Of a stretch of 49,835 nt of DNA, positions 26,304 through 35,641 are shown in pieces. A program made the position numbers and the translations under genes. Location of the stretch: contig JAHDIR010000018.1 in assembly GCA_020630675.1 (NCBI GenBank), positions 1 through 49,835 of the forward strand, written 5' to 3'. A model generated the notes under the pieces. That model saw only the letters and a list, made by a program, of their open reading frames with translations. It made no database searches and was not told the DNA's origin. The stretch's first letter is position 1. Each line of letters begins with the position of its first letter. Origin of the DNA: Bdellovibrionales bacterium (GTDB taxonomy: Bacteria; Bdellovibrionota; Bdellovibrionia; Bdellovibrionales; UBA1609).

Positions 26304-26517
26304 TTATTATCCCCATCTTTTTATTTTAATAAAACCTATTAATATCAATGTCTTTCCTCTTGAGCAATCTCTTAAAATACCTATGCCTCGCCTTATTATA
26401 AAAACTCACAACCCATAAGAGAATCATTATGTTTTTATTACAATTTATTCATTTTCAAAGCTTGCTCATAAGTCTTAAGGTATTTTAATCACTTTGAATG
26501 TTCTTGGGGGAGAAATC

Positions 26518-27792
26518 ATGAAAAGACTATTTATTAGCTTAGTGCTTTTGTTGTCAGTTCCAACCTACGCTGATGTTTGGACTTCGTTTAATACTTGGGA
26601 TCAACGTTGGGAAGATCAGTACTCTGAGTGGGTTACTACTGACTGGCATGCCCATATTTTCACCGATGAAAAAAGTGTTTACTACGGAATACCCACCGAT
26701 TGTGCCGATGCCAGTTATGCCATGCGTGCTATTTTTGCTTATGAAAACAATCTCCCTTTTGCTGTTAACGACCCTACTCGAAATTCTAAAAAACCAATAT
26801 CTAATAAAATGAAACGTTGGGATAAGTTTCCGCAAAATATTGATCGCCTAAAAGCTTTTATTAAATTACTGGCCATGACGCTCAGTACAGCCTCTATGCC
26901 CCAGGACACAGTGCCCGTGGCTCTCAACCGCGACAGCCTTCTTCCTGGAATAACTTATGTAAAGCCAGGAGTGCATAGTTATCAAATTATAGAATGGGCA
27001 AAACAAGGCTTTCCAGTGACTTTAAACTCAACAACACCTTATAGCCTTAAAACTTTACACAAATATTTAAGTTTTCCAGCCTACGTACCTGAAGACTATA
27101 CAAGGTTTAGTGACGGATATCGTCGCTTCAAAAGACCCGACGAACTATATAAACCAACATCCTCCCTAGAAGGCTTTAGCCTTGAGCAATTTCAGGTCAG
27201 TCAAAAACTAAATGCTCATGTTATTAATTTCAATGACTATATTATTGAAAAAACTCAATTGGTTAAAGAAGGGGTCAAAGATAAAACTCGCCGATTGATG
27301 TTTAATATTTGCTACTCTTCTTTTAACCGCATCAGTGTGATCAAAGAAGCTACAGATTATTATAACAAAATAACAAATAACGGCCGCTCTTGCATGAATG
27401 CTAGTGAATTTGATCAATACTCTACTTACTCTAGAGACAAGCGTTTAAAAGAATATTTTGTTCGCTTAAAAAACTTTATGGACGTAACAGTAGAGTTCCA
27501 AACAGAAGAAAGAAGCTCTACTCCTCCTGATAAATACTTTCACCTTAAACCCTATGCACTCGATATATTTACAGATAACCCAGATAATTACCGACGAACG
27601 AAAGAACAATTTTTAAACTTTTGTGAATTAGATTATGCACCAGGAAAAGTCATTGATGTGCGTGAACTTTGGCAAAGAATTAAGCATGACCAACTCATTC
27701 AAAACCCTAACTCAAGCATTGAGTGGAGATGGGGCGAGCATCCAGCTGGGTATTTTCAAACTAGCTGTCCATCTTACCAGGAAAGCTATTAA
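26518..27792 (+). CDS. Exported protein of unknown function with Cys/His motif
   Basis: 424 residues from the ATG at 26518, which has GGGGGAG about five bases upstream; an ATG 24 bases earlier would add residues in front of the signal peptide. A Sec signal peptide (MKRLFISLVLLLSVPTYA) is followed by an aromatic-rich mature start. The segment IPTDCADASYAMRAIFAYENNLPF around C62 looks like the nucleophile helix of a papain-fold (transglutaminase- or NlpC/P60-like) enzyme, and GVHSYQIIEW around H153 could supply the His. I do not recognise the family, so an enzymatic role in the periplasm is conjecture. Only three bases separate its stop from the next gene, indicating an operon. Confidence 0.6.
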   Translation: MKRLFISLVLLLSVPTYADVWTSFNTWDQRWEDQYSEWVTTDWHAHIFTDEKSVYYGIPTDCADASYAMRAIFAYENNLPFAVNDPTRNSKKPISNKMKRWDKFPQNIDRLKAFIKLLAMTLSTASMPQDTVPVALNRDSLLPGITYVKPGVHSYQIIEWAKQGFPVTLNSTTPYSLKTLHKYLSFPAYVPEDYTRFSDGYRRFKRPDELYKPTSSLEGFSLEQFQVSQKLNAHVINFNDYIIEKTQLVKEGVKDKTRRLMFNICYSSFNRISVIKEATDYYNKITNNGRSCMNASEFDQYSTYSRDKRLKEYFVRLKNFMDVTVEFQTEERSSTPPDKYFHLKPYALDIFTDNPDNYRRTKEQFLNFCELDYAPGKVIDVRELWQRIKHDQLIQNPNSSIEWRWGEHPAGYFQTSCPSYQESY

Positions 27793-27795
27793 GTT

Positions 27796-28473
27796 ATGAA
27801 AAAGCGCTATCTTGCCTCTGTACTTATTTTACTTCTATCCGTTATTCTATTTTATGAAACAGGCCCTAAACCTAAAAGTGGCTCCCCTTCTTTAAAAAAA
27901 GAAGTTTTAAAAACTTCTTTTTCAAAGACTCCAAATGACATAAAAAAGAAAAATTTCGTGATAAGAAATAAAAAAATTGATCGTAAAATAGAAATGGCCT
28001 CAAAACTTAAGCCTGTTGCTGACTGCTTAGAAAACAACCTTCAGCCCCACCTTTCTTTAACTGAAATTATGGAGGCCAAAGGCTGGACACAAGCCAATAA
28101 TAATAAAATTATTAAACGCAACTTAATTTATAAGTCGGGGGCTCTCGAAAAACGCTTAAGCATTGTCCCTGGTGATAATTCCAAAAGATGGACTGTAACC
28201 CTTTTTGATGTCGACAACGAAGGCCTGCCCATCCCTTTAGAAAAAAACCAAGTGCTTTTTCCTGAAGATGCTGAGCAATTATTTGCTTCTCAGCTAAAAG
28301 GAATGGCTTTATTGTCCGAAGAGGTCTTACTTGAGGTCGATCGTTCTGGCTTTTCAGGCAGCGTTTTAATGGCTAATAACTCAGTGGCAAAAGCACAATT
28401 ATTTTCATTAGATTCGAAAAAAATATTGGAATGCTTCTCTGACAATTGCCACTGCAATTCAGGATTTAATTAG
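27796..28473 (+). CDS. Membrane-anchored or exported protein of unknown function
   Basis: 225 residues: a short basic N terminus and one hydrophobic segment (YLASVLILLLSVILFYE) with no clear cleavage site, so it is more likely a signal anchor than a cleaved signal. A Lys/Pro/Ser-rich linker (about residues 25-65) follows, then a globular domain with mixed helices and strands. The C terminus carries a cluster of three cysteines (CFSDNCHC), suggesting a disulphide. No family recognised. It begins three bases after the stop of the exported Cys/His-motif protein, so the two products probably work together in the periplasm. Confidence 0.55.
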   Translation: MKKRYLASVLILLLSVILFYETGPKPKSGSPSLKKEVLKTSFSKTPNDIKKKNFVIRNKKIDRKIEMASKLKPVADCLENNLQPHLSLTEIMEAKGWTQANNNKIIKRNLIYKSGALEKRLSIVPGDNSKRWTVTLFDVDNEGLPIPLEKNQVLFPEDAEQLFASQLKGMALLSEEVLLEVDRSGFSGSVLMANNSVAKAQLFSLDSKKILECFSDNCHCNSGFN

Positions 28474-28605
28474 TAATACTAGATATTTACGACAAGGTGC
28501 GCGAGCATACCCCTGGCTTTTGAATACATTTAAGGCCTTGCCCTAGAAAACAAATCAGCTTAGTTATTAAGGGTTCCCATTATTTTAAATAAGGACTTTT
28601 AATTC

Positions 28606-29730
28606 ATGGCTAAAAAATCTGAAATCATGGTCACTGACAGTGAAGAAAACACTGCTTTTATTGATATGTCAGACGTTAAAATTAAAAAATTAAACCTTTG
28701 GAAAGGATGGTTCTGCGGCCTTGGCATGGAGAATATAAATATTCTAAATAGTGGACGAACTTTTGGCGCTGTTTGCAAAAGTGGAGGAGAGCTTGGCAAC
28801 ATTTATAAAAGTTTTGAGTTAAAAAAAGAACCAACAATTTGTCCTGTCGAGTCTTGTCATTGTGGCTCAGATATTTTTATTCCCAAAGCAAAAACAAAGG
28901 CTGAATTTGATAAAATTAAAAAGCATGATATCAATGCTCCCAGAGCTGTACTCGATAAAGCTATCGCATTTGATGGTAACTTTAAACTAAGAGAACTTAA
29001 TCGTATTGCTATTAATTGGAATGTTGGAAAACGATGTAATTTTGATTGCAGTTATTGTCCTGAATATGTTCATGATAAAAAAAGTCCCCACATACCTATG
29101 ACTGACTTTATGCAAGCGATTACAAACTTAGAAAAAAATCTTTCTGATGATAAAAAAATGAAAATTACTTTTTCTGGTGGTGAGCCCACCATTAATCCTA
29201 ATTTCTTTGCTTTTGTTAGCTATCTCAAAAATAAATTTAAAGAAGATATTACACTCGTTACTAATACCAATGGTAGCCGCACTAAAGACTATCTTTATAC
29301 TCTTAATAAGTTTTCGTCCCTTTTGTTCTCCGTACACCTTGAGTTTATTGACGTCGAAAAATTTATCAAAAAAATTTACTTTTTGGCCGAGAAAAGGCGC
29401 GATGAGGTTAAAAACTCTAAAGAGCACTTCATGACCATAAAAATTATGGTTACCCCCGATACGGTGACAAAAGGAAAAGATTTATTTTTTGAAGTCATTA
29501 AGGCAAGAAAATCGGCCCATGAATTCAAAGTTTCCATTGAACCCATTGTTAACAAAGAAGATGGATTTAAACTTTTAGAGTATACTCCTCAGCAAAAAAA
29601 ACTGGTTCAGCAAATTAATGAATACGATCGGCTAATGCAAAAAAACCTTAGCGCCTGGATTAAATACTTTACCAATAAAAAAATTCTAAAATCTAAACAA
29701 AAAATAAATGATACGATTGCAAGTCTTTAA
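28606..29730 (+). CDS. Radical SAM protein with N-terminal auxiliary cysteine domain
   Basis: Radical SAM enzyme of 374 residues. The [4Fe-4S]-SAM motif is C144-NFD-C148-SY-C151, followed by TFSGGEPTINPNF, the GGEP SAM-binding strand. Residues about 32-95 form a cysteine-rich domain (C37, C57, C79, C84, C86) with a WFCG...I.I...G...C....LGNIY pattern, which looks like the SPASM/Twitch-type auxiliary domain normally found after the barrel. The barrel is closest in this window to the protein at 46362 (shared RCNFDC.YC and GGEPTI.P.F), where the comparable cysteine domain is C-terminal. AAGGA lies ten bases before the ATG. Substrate unknown; no peptide substrate gene is adjacent. Confidence 0.85.
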   Translation: MAKKSEIMVTDSEENTAFIDMSDVKIKKLNLWKGWFCGLGMENINILNSGRTFGAVCKSGGELGNIYKSFELKKEPTICPVESCHCGSDIFIPKAKTKAEFDKIKKHDINAPRAVLDKAIAFDGNFKLRELNRIAINWNVGKRCNFDCSYCPEYVHDKKSPHIPMTDFMQAITNLEKNLSDDKKMKITFSGGEPTINPNFFAFVSYLKNKFKEDITLVTNTNGSRTKDYLYTLNKFSSLLFSVHLEFIDVEKFIKKIYFLAEKRRDEVKNSKEHFMTIKIMVTPDTVTKGKDLFFEVIKARKSAHEFKVSIEPIVNKEDGFKLLEYTPQQKKLVQQINEYDRLMQKNLSAWIKYFTNKKILKSKQKINDTIASL

Positions 29731-29770
29731 ATTTTTATAATTGAAAAGCCTAAATACAAAACAATAGACC

Positions 29771-31846
29771 TTACCAACCTGACGGTGGGCGATTGGCAAC
29801 AACTCCTTCTGAGCCAGCCCCCCCTAGAGGTAACTTTTCATCAAAGATTCCTTGAGAAAACAATTTCACAGAGTAACCAGTTCTGCCTCCGCTCACAGCG
29901 CAAGAACCTGGAACAAAATAAGACCGCTCATCATCAAAACCATCAGGGCTACAGTTAGAAAACCACGGCTTAACATTGGCGGGAGTGAAATTTAAAGCTT
30001 CTTCGCCATGAAGCCAAGCGGTTAATAAATGAGCTTTTTCTTTTATAAAGTAGAAGGACTCCGTTTTTTTATTTTTAACGTTTAAAGTGATTTGATCATT
30101 AACTCCAAAAGTCGGATTAGAGTCTAGCTTTTGCTTACTACCGAGGTCTCCTCTAATTTTTACTTGAGAAATATCACTTACTTTCTGCCCTGCTTTTAAA
30201 ATGCTATTTTTATTTTCTCTCAGTTTATTTAAATAAACTCTAGAAAAGTGAGGATCAATCGAATAATAGGTGACATCAAATAAATCAGGGGCAAGTGCCG
30301 AAACTTCTAGCTCTCCCAATCGAGAGGGTTGATTGTTTCTATAATCAAAATAAGTTATATCGTCTTCTTCTCCGTCCCAAAATTTTTGTAAAACCGTGAC
30401 ATAATTAAGAATACTTTCAGCTTGAAAATAACCAGCTCTTTCTAAGGAGTTTAACGCCAAGTTAGATGTTAAACCTTTTTTATCACCAGGAAATCTCGCG
30501 TAATTTGGAAAACGATTGGGCTCATCCTTTATGGCAGCTAAATCGACTGAACCCGGCAAAACTCTCGGAGCAATTAAGATATCTGTTTTTTCACCTGAAG
30601 AGCTTTTGTCACCAGGCTTCCAGCTCTCCCGATACCAAGGCCCTATACGTCCACCAAAGGGTTTGGCAAATGATTTTGCCGTGATTGTAAGAGGCTCACC
30701 AAAAGGAAAAAACAAAGGACGTATTTGCCTCGTCGCCTTAACGCCAGAATAAACCCACTGCCAAGGGTTTTTTTCTACCCCTAAACTGTATTGATAGATA
30801 TTATTAATGTTTTCCATTTCAGAAAAAGTTCTCAAAGCCCCTGAAAGGTCGACTCGATCAATAATACTTTTCACATTATCTCTGTTGGGGGCCTCGGCAA
30901 TGTGTCGGGCTCTTCCCGCTGAAGCACAATCACTTTGCTTGGGATACACATACAGTAAGGATGGTAAAATTGCTTGTTCACTCAACCAATCCTCTACTTT
31001 AACTCCACTCAAGGAATTATACAGTTCAATACTAGGTTCACCTTCTGTGCTTGCAAAAGTTAAATTATTTTTAACCATTTTAGTTACACCAGCAAATACA
31101 GAATCACCATTTAGGTCGTAAAAATTATTTCCTTCTTGGGATAAATTATTTGCTATACCATAAATAACTTCCTTTCTATTTTTTTGATCTAAGCGAAAGC
31201 CCAACATTATAGAGGCTCCATAAATATAATTAAAGGCCGCTATATTGTTACAGTCATTTTGAATCACCCTATAGCTATTATTTATCTGTCGATTTACTAA
31301 AGTTTGTTGAATAATCGCTGTTATACCTGGGTACTCTCTCACTTGGGGAGTTAAGTTAATATAGGCGTCTCTGCTTTTACATATATTTTGTTCTCTTGAA
31401 ACATGAGACCATTGAGGGCCATACCCCATGCAAACAGCTGGTGTAATTTGCGCAACCTCCCCTGCTCCTCTTGGGTTAGGAATAAATATATTTTCATCGA
31501 CAAAATTGGCAACCCTACGAGCCGGGTGAGACTTTGTTGCTGAGTAGTCTTCTCCTCCAATTCCAAATTGACCCAAAAATCTATAGCGCCATGAAAGTAA
31601 CTTCCATGATTGTCTAATTTGATAATTTTGATGGGCCATTACGTTTAATAACTCGGCTTGCTTTTGGGCGGCATAATAGGCAGCCAAGTCTGTAGCATTT
31701 TGTAAATTTACTTTATCATGCACCACCAAAGCTACATTAATGGACATTGCAAAAAGAACAAACAACACCTGAAATATAATTGCAATAAAAATGGCCATTT
31801 GACCTTTTTGATTACCTAAAAGAGCGGGAGCATGACTTAACTTCAT
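29771..31846 (-). CDS. Large TadE/TadG-like pseudopilin-family protein
   Basis: Starts with a short polar leader, GNQKGQ, then one hydrophobic helix MAIFIAIIFQVLFVLFAMSINVALVV and the HDKVNLQNATDLAAYYAA segment, the N-terminal signature of Tad pilus TadE/TadG-like proteins. The remaining about 620 residues are a large extracytoplasmic region with several cysteines and no domain I recognise; no von Willebrand factor A motif is obvious, unlike classical TadG. The frame stays open back to a TTG at 31942, but ATG 31846 puts the leader right before the helix; neither start has a clear ribosome-binding sequence. No other tad genes are present here. Outer-surface or pilus-associated role is inferred. 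Confidence 0.65.
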   Translation of the reverse strand: MKLSHAPALLGNQKGQMAIFIAIIFQVLFVLFAMSINVALVVHDKVNLQNATDLAAYYAAQKQAELLNVMAHQNYQIRQSWKLLSWRYRFLGQFGIGGEDYSATKSHPARRVANFVDENIFIPNPRGAGEVAQITPAVCMGYGPQWSHVSREQNICKSRDAYINLTPQVREYPGITAIIQQTLVNRQINNSYRVIQNDCNNIAAFNYIYGASIMLGFRLDQKNRKEVIYGIANNLSQEGNNFYDLNGDSVFAGVTKMVKNNLTFASTEGEPSIELYNSLSGVKVEDWLSEQAILPSLLYVYPKQSDCASAGRARHIAEAPNRDNVKSIIDRVDLSGALRTFSEMENINNIYQYSLGVEKNPWQWVYSGVKATRQIRPLFFPFGEPLTITAKSFAKPFGGRIGPWYRESWKPGDKSSSGEKTDILIAPRVLPGSVDLAAIKDEPNRFPNYARFPGDKKGLTSNLALNSLERAGYFQAESILNYVTVLQKFWDGEEDDITYFDYRNNQPSRLGELEVSALAPDLFDVTYYSIDPHFSRVYLNKLRENKNSILKAGQKVSDISQVKIRGDLGSKQKLDSNPTFGVNDQITLNVKNKKTESFYFIKEKAHLLTAWLHGEEALNFTPANVKPWFSNCSPDGFDDERSYFVPGSCAVSGGRTGYSVKLFSQGIFDEKLPLGGAGSEGVVANRPPSGW

Positions 31847-32007
31847 TGGTATTATTTTAAACCTTTCTCGAAGCAATAGTAAGTCTTTCTTAAGTGTAAT
31901 GTTAAAATTTTTTATTTGTTTTTGACAGGTTTGAGCAATCAAGAGAACCTATTGCTTATTAGAGTTTATAAAAAATAAACATTACACTCTTTAAAGGCAT
32001 CAAATAT

Positions 32008-32820
32008 ATGTTAAAAAAAGTTTCTGCATCTTTACTCCACTACCTTAGTATAGTTCTTGTATTCATATCTTTCTCCTCCATAGCCAAAGGAAAAGTTTTA
32101 TTTGAAGGGTATTATAAAATCACTCTTGGACAGCAACATATTGGTTATGTTATTCAGAGGTATGAGTTTTTAAAAAAAGAACAGCAGTATCAATCCATTT
32201 ATTTTGTAAAAACCTCTATGTCTAATACTCAAACGACTGAAAGCTTGAATGCTTTGGCTACTAAAGACTTTAGACCTGTGAGTTATCAATATACTTACCG
32301 AGAAACTAGCCCGAACAAAGAAACCAACGTTAAGCTCATTGATGCAAAATTTAAAAATTTAAAAATGAAAGCTATTCTCACCGAAGGCGAGCTCAAAAAA
32401 GGAAAAAAACTTGTTAAGAAAGGGCTCGACTTAAAAATTAAAAAAGATAGCATCCTCTCTACTTTTTTAATTCATAAAATTTTAGCTACTGGTTTAAAAA
32501 GTAAAACAAACTACCCTTACAACGCCATAGCCGAAGAAGAAGGTAATCTTTACTCTGGTTCTGCAAAAACTGTAGGAGTGCAAAAAATAAACGGTAAAGA
32601 TGTCTTTAAAATATCTAATGACTTTAAAACTGACCACTTTAATAACCTAATGGACAGCTTTGGACATGTTTATAGCTTTGAAACCCCTAAGATTAAACTC
32701 AAAGGTCAGTTGGTAAAAAAGCCAGCTATGGCCACTAATGGTATTGGCTTAGATAAACAGTCTGTCCAGGCATTATTTAATAATATACCTAGTGGCACTA
32801 AAAATAACTTCTATAAATAA
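32008..32820 (+). CDS. Exported protein of unknown function
   Basis: 270 residues with a signal-like N terminus (VSASLLHYLSIVLVFISFSSIAKG) and a mature part made mostly of alternating beta strands: GYYKITLGQQHIGYVIQRYEFLK, then several Thr/Lys-rich strands. The pattern loosely resembles DUF3108-type periplasmic proteins, which carry 'G...lG.......' repeats, but this is not certain. There are no cysteines in the mature part. AAAGG lies about ten bases before the ATG. It is transcribed divergently from the TadG-like gene and is followed 165 bases later by nagZ. No function assigned. Confidence 0.55.
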   Translation: MLKKVSASLLHYLSIVLVFISFSSIAKGKVLFEGYYKITLGQQHIGYVIQRYEFLKKEQQYQSIYFVKTSMSNTQTTESLNALATKDFRPVSYQYTYRETSPNKETNVKLIDAKFKNLKMKAILTEGELKKGKKLVKKGLDLKIKKDSILSTFLIHKILATGLKSKTNYPYNAIAEEEGNLYSGSAKTVGVQKINGKDVFKISNDFKTDHFNNLMDSFGHVYSFETPKIKLKGQLVKKPAMATNGIGLDKQSVQALFNNIPSGTKNNFYK

Positions 32821-32985
32821 ATGGGTTAAACACTTAGACCTTCGTCTTAATAGATAATAACTTAAATATTTCAGAGGTTTACTGCCTGGTTGCTTGCTGA
32901 TATGCTAGCCATGAACTTTGGCCCTAGCTTTTCAAAACCTAAAGCTAGACCCAGCCAAACCCATTATTATTTTTAGGGAGCTCAT

Positions 32986-34089
32986 ATGCTAAACAACAAG
33001 TTAGGACAACTCTTCCAAATCGGCATTAGTGGTACCACTCTCACCAATGATGAAAAAAAATTTATTACTCAAAATAATATTGGTGGGATCATATTATTTG
33101 ATCGTAACTTAAAAGAGCCCCAACAGATTTTTGAACTTTGTGCTGAAATTCAATCACTAAAAGCCGCTAACGATATGCCTTTTATTATAAGTACAGATAT
33201 GGAGGGTGGGCGAGTTCACAGGATGAAACCACCATTTACCCAGTGGCCAGCTCTTCGTAAACTCTCCGACTTAGACTCTACCTCTTTAGCTTTTAAGTTT
33301 AGTCAGTCCATGGGAATTGAGCTGAAAGCCGTCGGAGTTAACCTTGATTTTGCCCCTTGCATAGATATTTTAACCAATCCAAAAAATGAAGTCATCGGAG
33401 ACCGGTCGGCCGGAATCGATCCTGAGATTGTGGCCAAAATTGGTTCAGCTCTTACTCGTGGTTATATTAAGTCTGATATCTTAACTTGCGCAAAACACTT
33501 TCCAGGTCATGGAAACACTATTGCCGATAGTCATGATGAGCTTCCTATTGAACAGCTCACCATGGATGAACTCAATGAACGTGAGCTTATTCCTTACAAA
33601 AAAATTATACGCTCCAAGGTCGACTTTATTATGACGGCTCATATAAAGTTCCCCAGCATTGATGCTGAAAACCCGGTGACATTTTCTAAAGCCTTCATAA
33701 CAGATCTTCTCAAAAATGAATTACGCTTCAAGAATATAGTTATTACAGACGATCTTGACATGAGGGCCCTTAGAAATCATTACGAAATAGCCGAAATTCC
33801 TATACTTGCCTTAAAGGCCGGTTGTGATTCTTTATTGTATTGTAATGAGCCTGAATCACCTGTGATTGCCCTCGAGGCCATAAAAAAACATCTTGAAACG
33901 GCCGATTCTGAATTTAAAAATCATATTGAGCAGGCCTACGAAAAAATGGCCCTCTTAAAGCGTGAAAAAGTTGCAAATATACAAATGCTTCCATTTGAAG
34001 TTAGCCAAACTGTGATTGGTCATCCCGATCATATTGAACTGGCTCAGGCCATTAATGACGGCATTAACCCTGAACTTACTAACGAATAA
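32986..34089 (+). CDS. nagZ: Beta-N-acetylhexosaminidase (GH3)
   Basis: Removes GlcNAc from GlcNAc-anhydroMurNAc muropeptides in the cytoplasm, feeding peptidoglycan recycling. GH3 NagZ features are all visible: STDMEGGRVHRM, GVNLDFAPCIDI, the KHFPGHGNT loop carrying the catalytic His, and VITDDLDMRAL with the nucleophile Asp. Length (367 residues) is near E. coli NagZ (341). No signal peptide, as expected. AGGGAG eight bases before the ATG is a strong ribosome-binding site. The CTAGCTTT/AAAGCTAG hairpin at 32924-32948 lies just upstream. Functionally it links to amgK-murU 9 kb away. Confidence 0.92.
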   Translation: MLNNKLGQLFQIGISGTTLTNDEKKFITQNNIGGIILFDRNLKEPQQIFELCAEIQSLKAANDMPFIISTDMEGGRVHRMKPPFTQWPALRKLSDLDSTSLAFKFSQSMGIELKAVGVNLDFAPCIDILTNPKNEVIGDRSAGIDPEIVAKIGSALTRGYIKSDILTCAKHFPGHGNTIADSHDELPIEQLTMDELNERELIPYKKIIRSKVDFIMTAHIKFPSIDAENPVTFSKAFITDLLKNELRFKNIVITDDLDMRALRNHYEIAEIPILALKAGCDSLLYCNEPESPVIALEAIKKHLETADSEFKNHIEQAYEKMALLKREKVANIQMLPFEVSQTVIGHPDHIELAQAINDGINPELTNE

Positions 34090-34135
34090 AAAATATGAAG
34101 GGCTAGTAAATATTAATTACCAGTAAATCATGCTT

Positions 34136-35641
34136 TTAAATTTGCAAGAAAGAAGGCAGCTCTTTGTAAATGATAGGGTCAACATAGTGTCGATAAAATA
34201 TTTTGGCCGTATTTGACAGCAGCATATGACGCTTCATATTGCTGTGACTATACTCGTTTCTTTCATATTTTCCAAACTGATGAAAGGCTGCCACTGAGCT
34301 CAACTTAAACGCTAGCCCCTTTCGAAACAAACGATAACCCAAGTCGGTGTCTTCAAAACCATAGTTTAAAAAAATCTTGCGAAAGCGCCCCACCTCTAAA
34401 AAATCTTTTCTTTTAAGAGCCAAGCCAAATGTACAAATATATTTCCATGGGCATCTGTAGCTCATCCAATTACCTTCATCTTCATAAAATTTCTTCCAGT
34501 AGCCATCATTTGGGTGAAATGAATTTTTATCAATATCAAAATCAGAACGATTTAAGTGAGAAATTTTCACTCCTTCATTTAAATAGTATCTCTTTATTTG
34601 AACCACAGAATGTTGCTTGAGTTCTAAAATTATTTTTTCAAGAGAATCTTTTAAAAATACAATATCTGCATCACTAAAAAGTAAGTCCTCACCCACGGCT
34701 TGTTTTACGCCCACATTTCTAGCTAAACCAGCACGAAACCTCTGATCTCCAGGTTGCCTAGGAATAATTCGAGGGTAATGAATAAGCTTAAAATTTATTT
34801 GAAAGCCTAACTTATGAAAGTTTTCCATAATAAAATCTGTTGTGCCGTCAGAGCTACCGTCATCGACTAAAATAATTTCGTAAGCTTCTTTTTTTATAGT
34901 TTGGTTATTTAAAAATTTTAAAGTTTGTAAGACTTCATTTTTGTTGTTGTAAGACGGTATAACTATGGATAGTTGTGGCTGAGAGGAATTGATCTTGTTT
35001 TCAAAAATAGGCTGAAAGCTGGCTTCTAAATCCATATCCTGAGCCACGCGGGTGTCATAAATATCGTGATCGGCCTCAAACTGTTTCTGATTAAGGTTTT
35101 TATCTTTTTTCATGAGCTCAGAGTGAAACTTAAACATTTCCCTACATTTTAAATACTTTTTCTTTCCTTTTTCATTTTGCAAAAAAATAAACTTTATTTT
35201 TGCCCGAACTGGTGCTGACAAGCTCAACCAATGTTTAACTATACCCTTCCAGTTTTGCTTGGTTACAATTAAATTAACCTGTGAAAACTCTGTGCGAACC
35301 AAGACAGGGGCCGATGTTAATTTTTCAAGACCGTCGGAAAGAACCTCAACCCTGTGGTAAGCCTTTAGTTTTTGCTGAGAGGCTCCTTTTAGGTCATCAA
35401 TATGAATTTGTAGCACTAAATTATTGTGTTCTAATTTGAGTGATTTCAAAAATGCATTATCACTCTTAGTCCCTTCAAAATTACAAGGTAATAACAAAGA
35501 CTTATAAGGAAGCATTTTTTGGGAAAGCCTTGGGCCATCCAAGGGGGTTAAATCTTGATGGGATTTACTGCCCCAATCTGAACAAAAATCACAAGCTTTA
35601 GAGCAGTTTTTTTTAAATTTTAATTTATAATGATTAACCAT
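34136..35641 (-). CDS. Fusion of a degenerate radical SAM-like domain with a GT2 glycosyltransferase
   Basis: 501 residues in two parts. Residues 224 to about 460 are an inverting GT-A family 2 glycosyltransferase: LSIVIPSYNN, VDDGSSDGTTD (D260, D261), metal-binding DAD (324-326) and GFEDTDLGYRL (E430, D431). Residues 1 to about 175 begin with a strand and C13-SKA-C17-DF-C20, the exact CX3CX2C spacing of radical SAM enzymes, and continue as alternating strands and helices that could be a half or partial barrel. The GGEP strand is missing; LLLPCNFEG occupies that place. Fusion of these two domains is unusual. It is divergent from the repeat-bearing GT2 gene at 35734. Glycosyltransferase activity is likely; radical chemistry is uncertain. 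Confidence 0.75.
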   Translation of the reverse strand: MVNHYKLKFKKNCSKACDFCSDWGSKSHQDLTPLDGPRLSQKMLPYKSLLLPCNFEGTKSDNAFLKSLKLEHNNLVLQIHIDDLKGASQQKLKAYHRVEVLSDGLEKLTSAPVLVRTEFSQVNLIVTKQNWKGIVKHWLSLSAPVRAKIKFIFLQNEKGKKKYLKCREMFKFHSELMKKDKNLNQKQFEADHDIYDTRVAQDMDLEASFQPIFENKINSSQPQLSIVIPSYNNKNEVLQTLKFLNNQTIKKEAYEIILVDDGSSDGTTDFIMENFHKLGFQINFKLIHYPRIIPRQPGDQRFRAGLARNVGVKQAVGEDLLFSDADIVFLKDSLEKIILELKQHSVVQIKRYYLNEGVKISHLNRSDFDIDKNSFHPNDGYWKKFYEDEGNWMSYRCPWKYICTFGLALKRKDFLEVGRFRKIFLNYGFEDTDLGYRLFRKGLAFKLSSVAAFHQFGKYERNEYSHSNMKRHMLLSNTAKIFYRHYVDPIIYKELPSFLQI

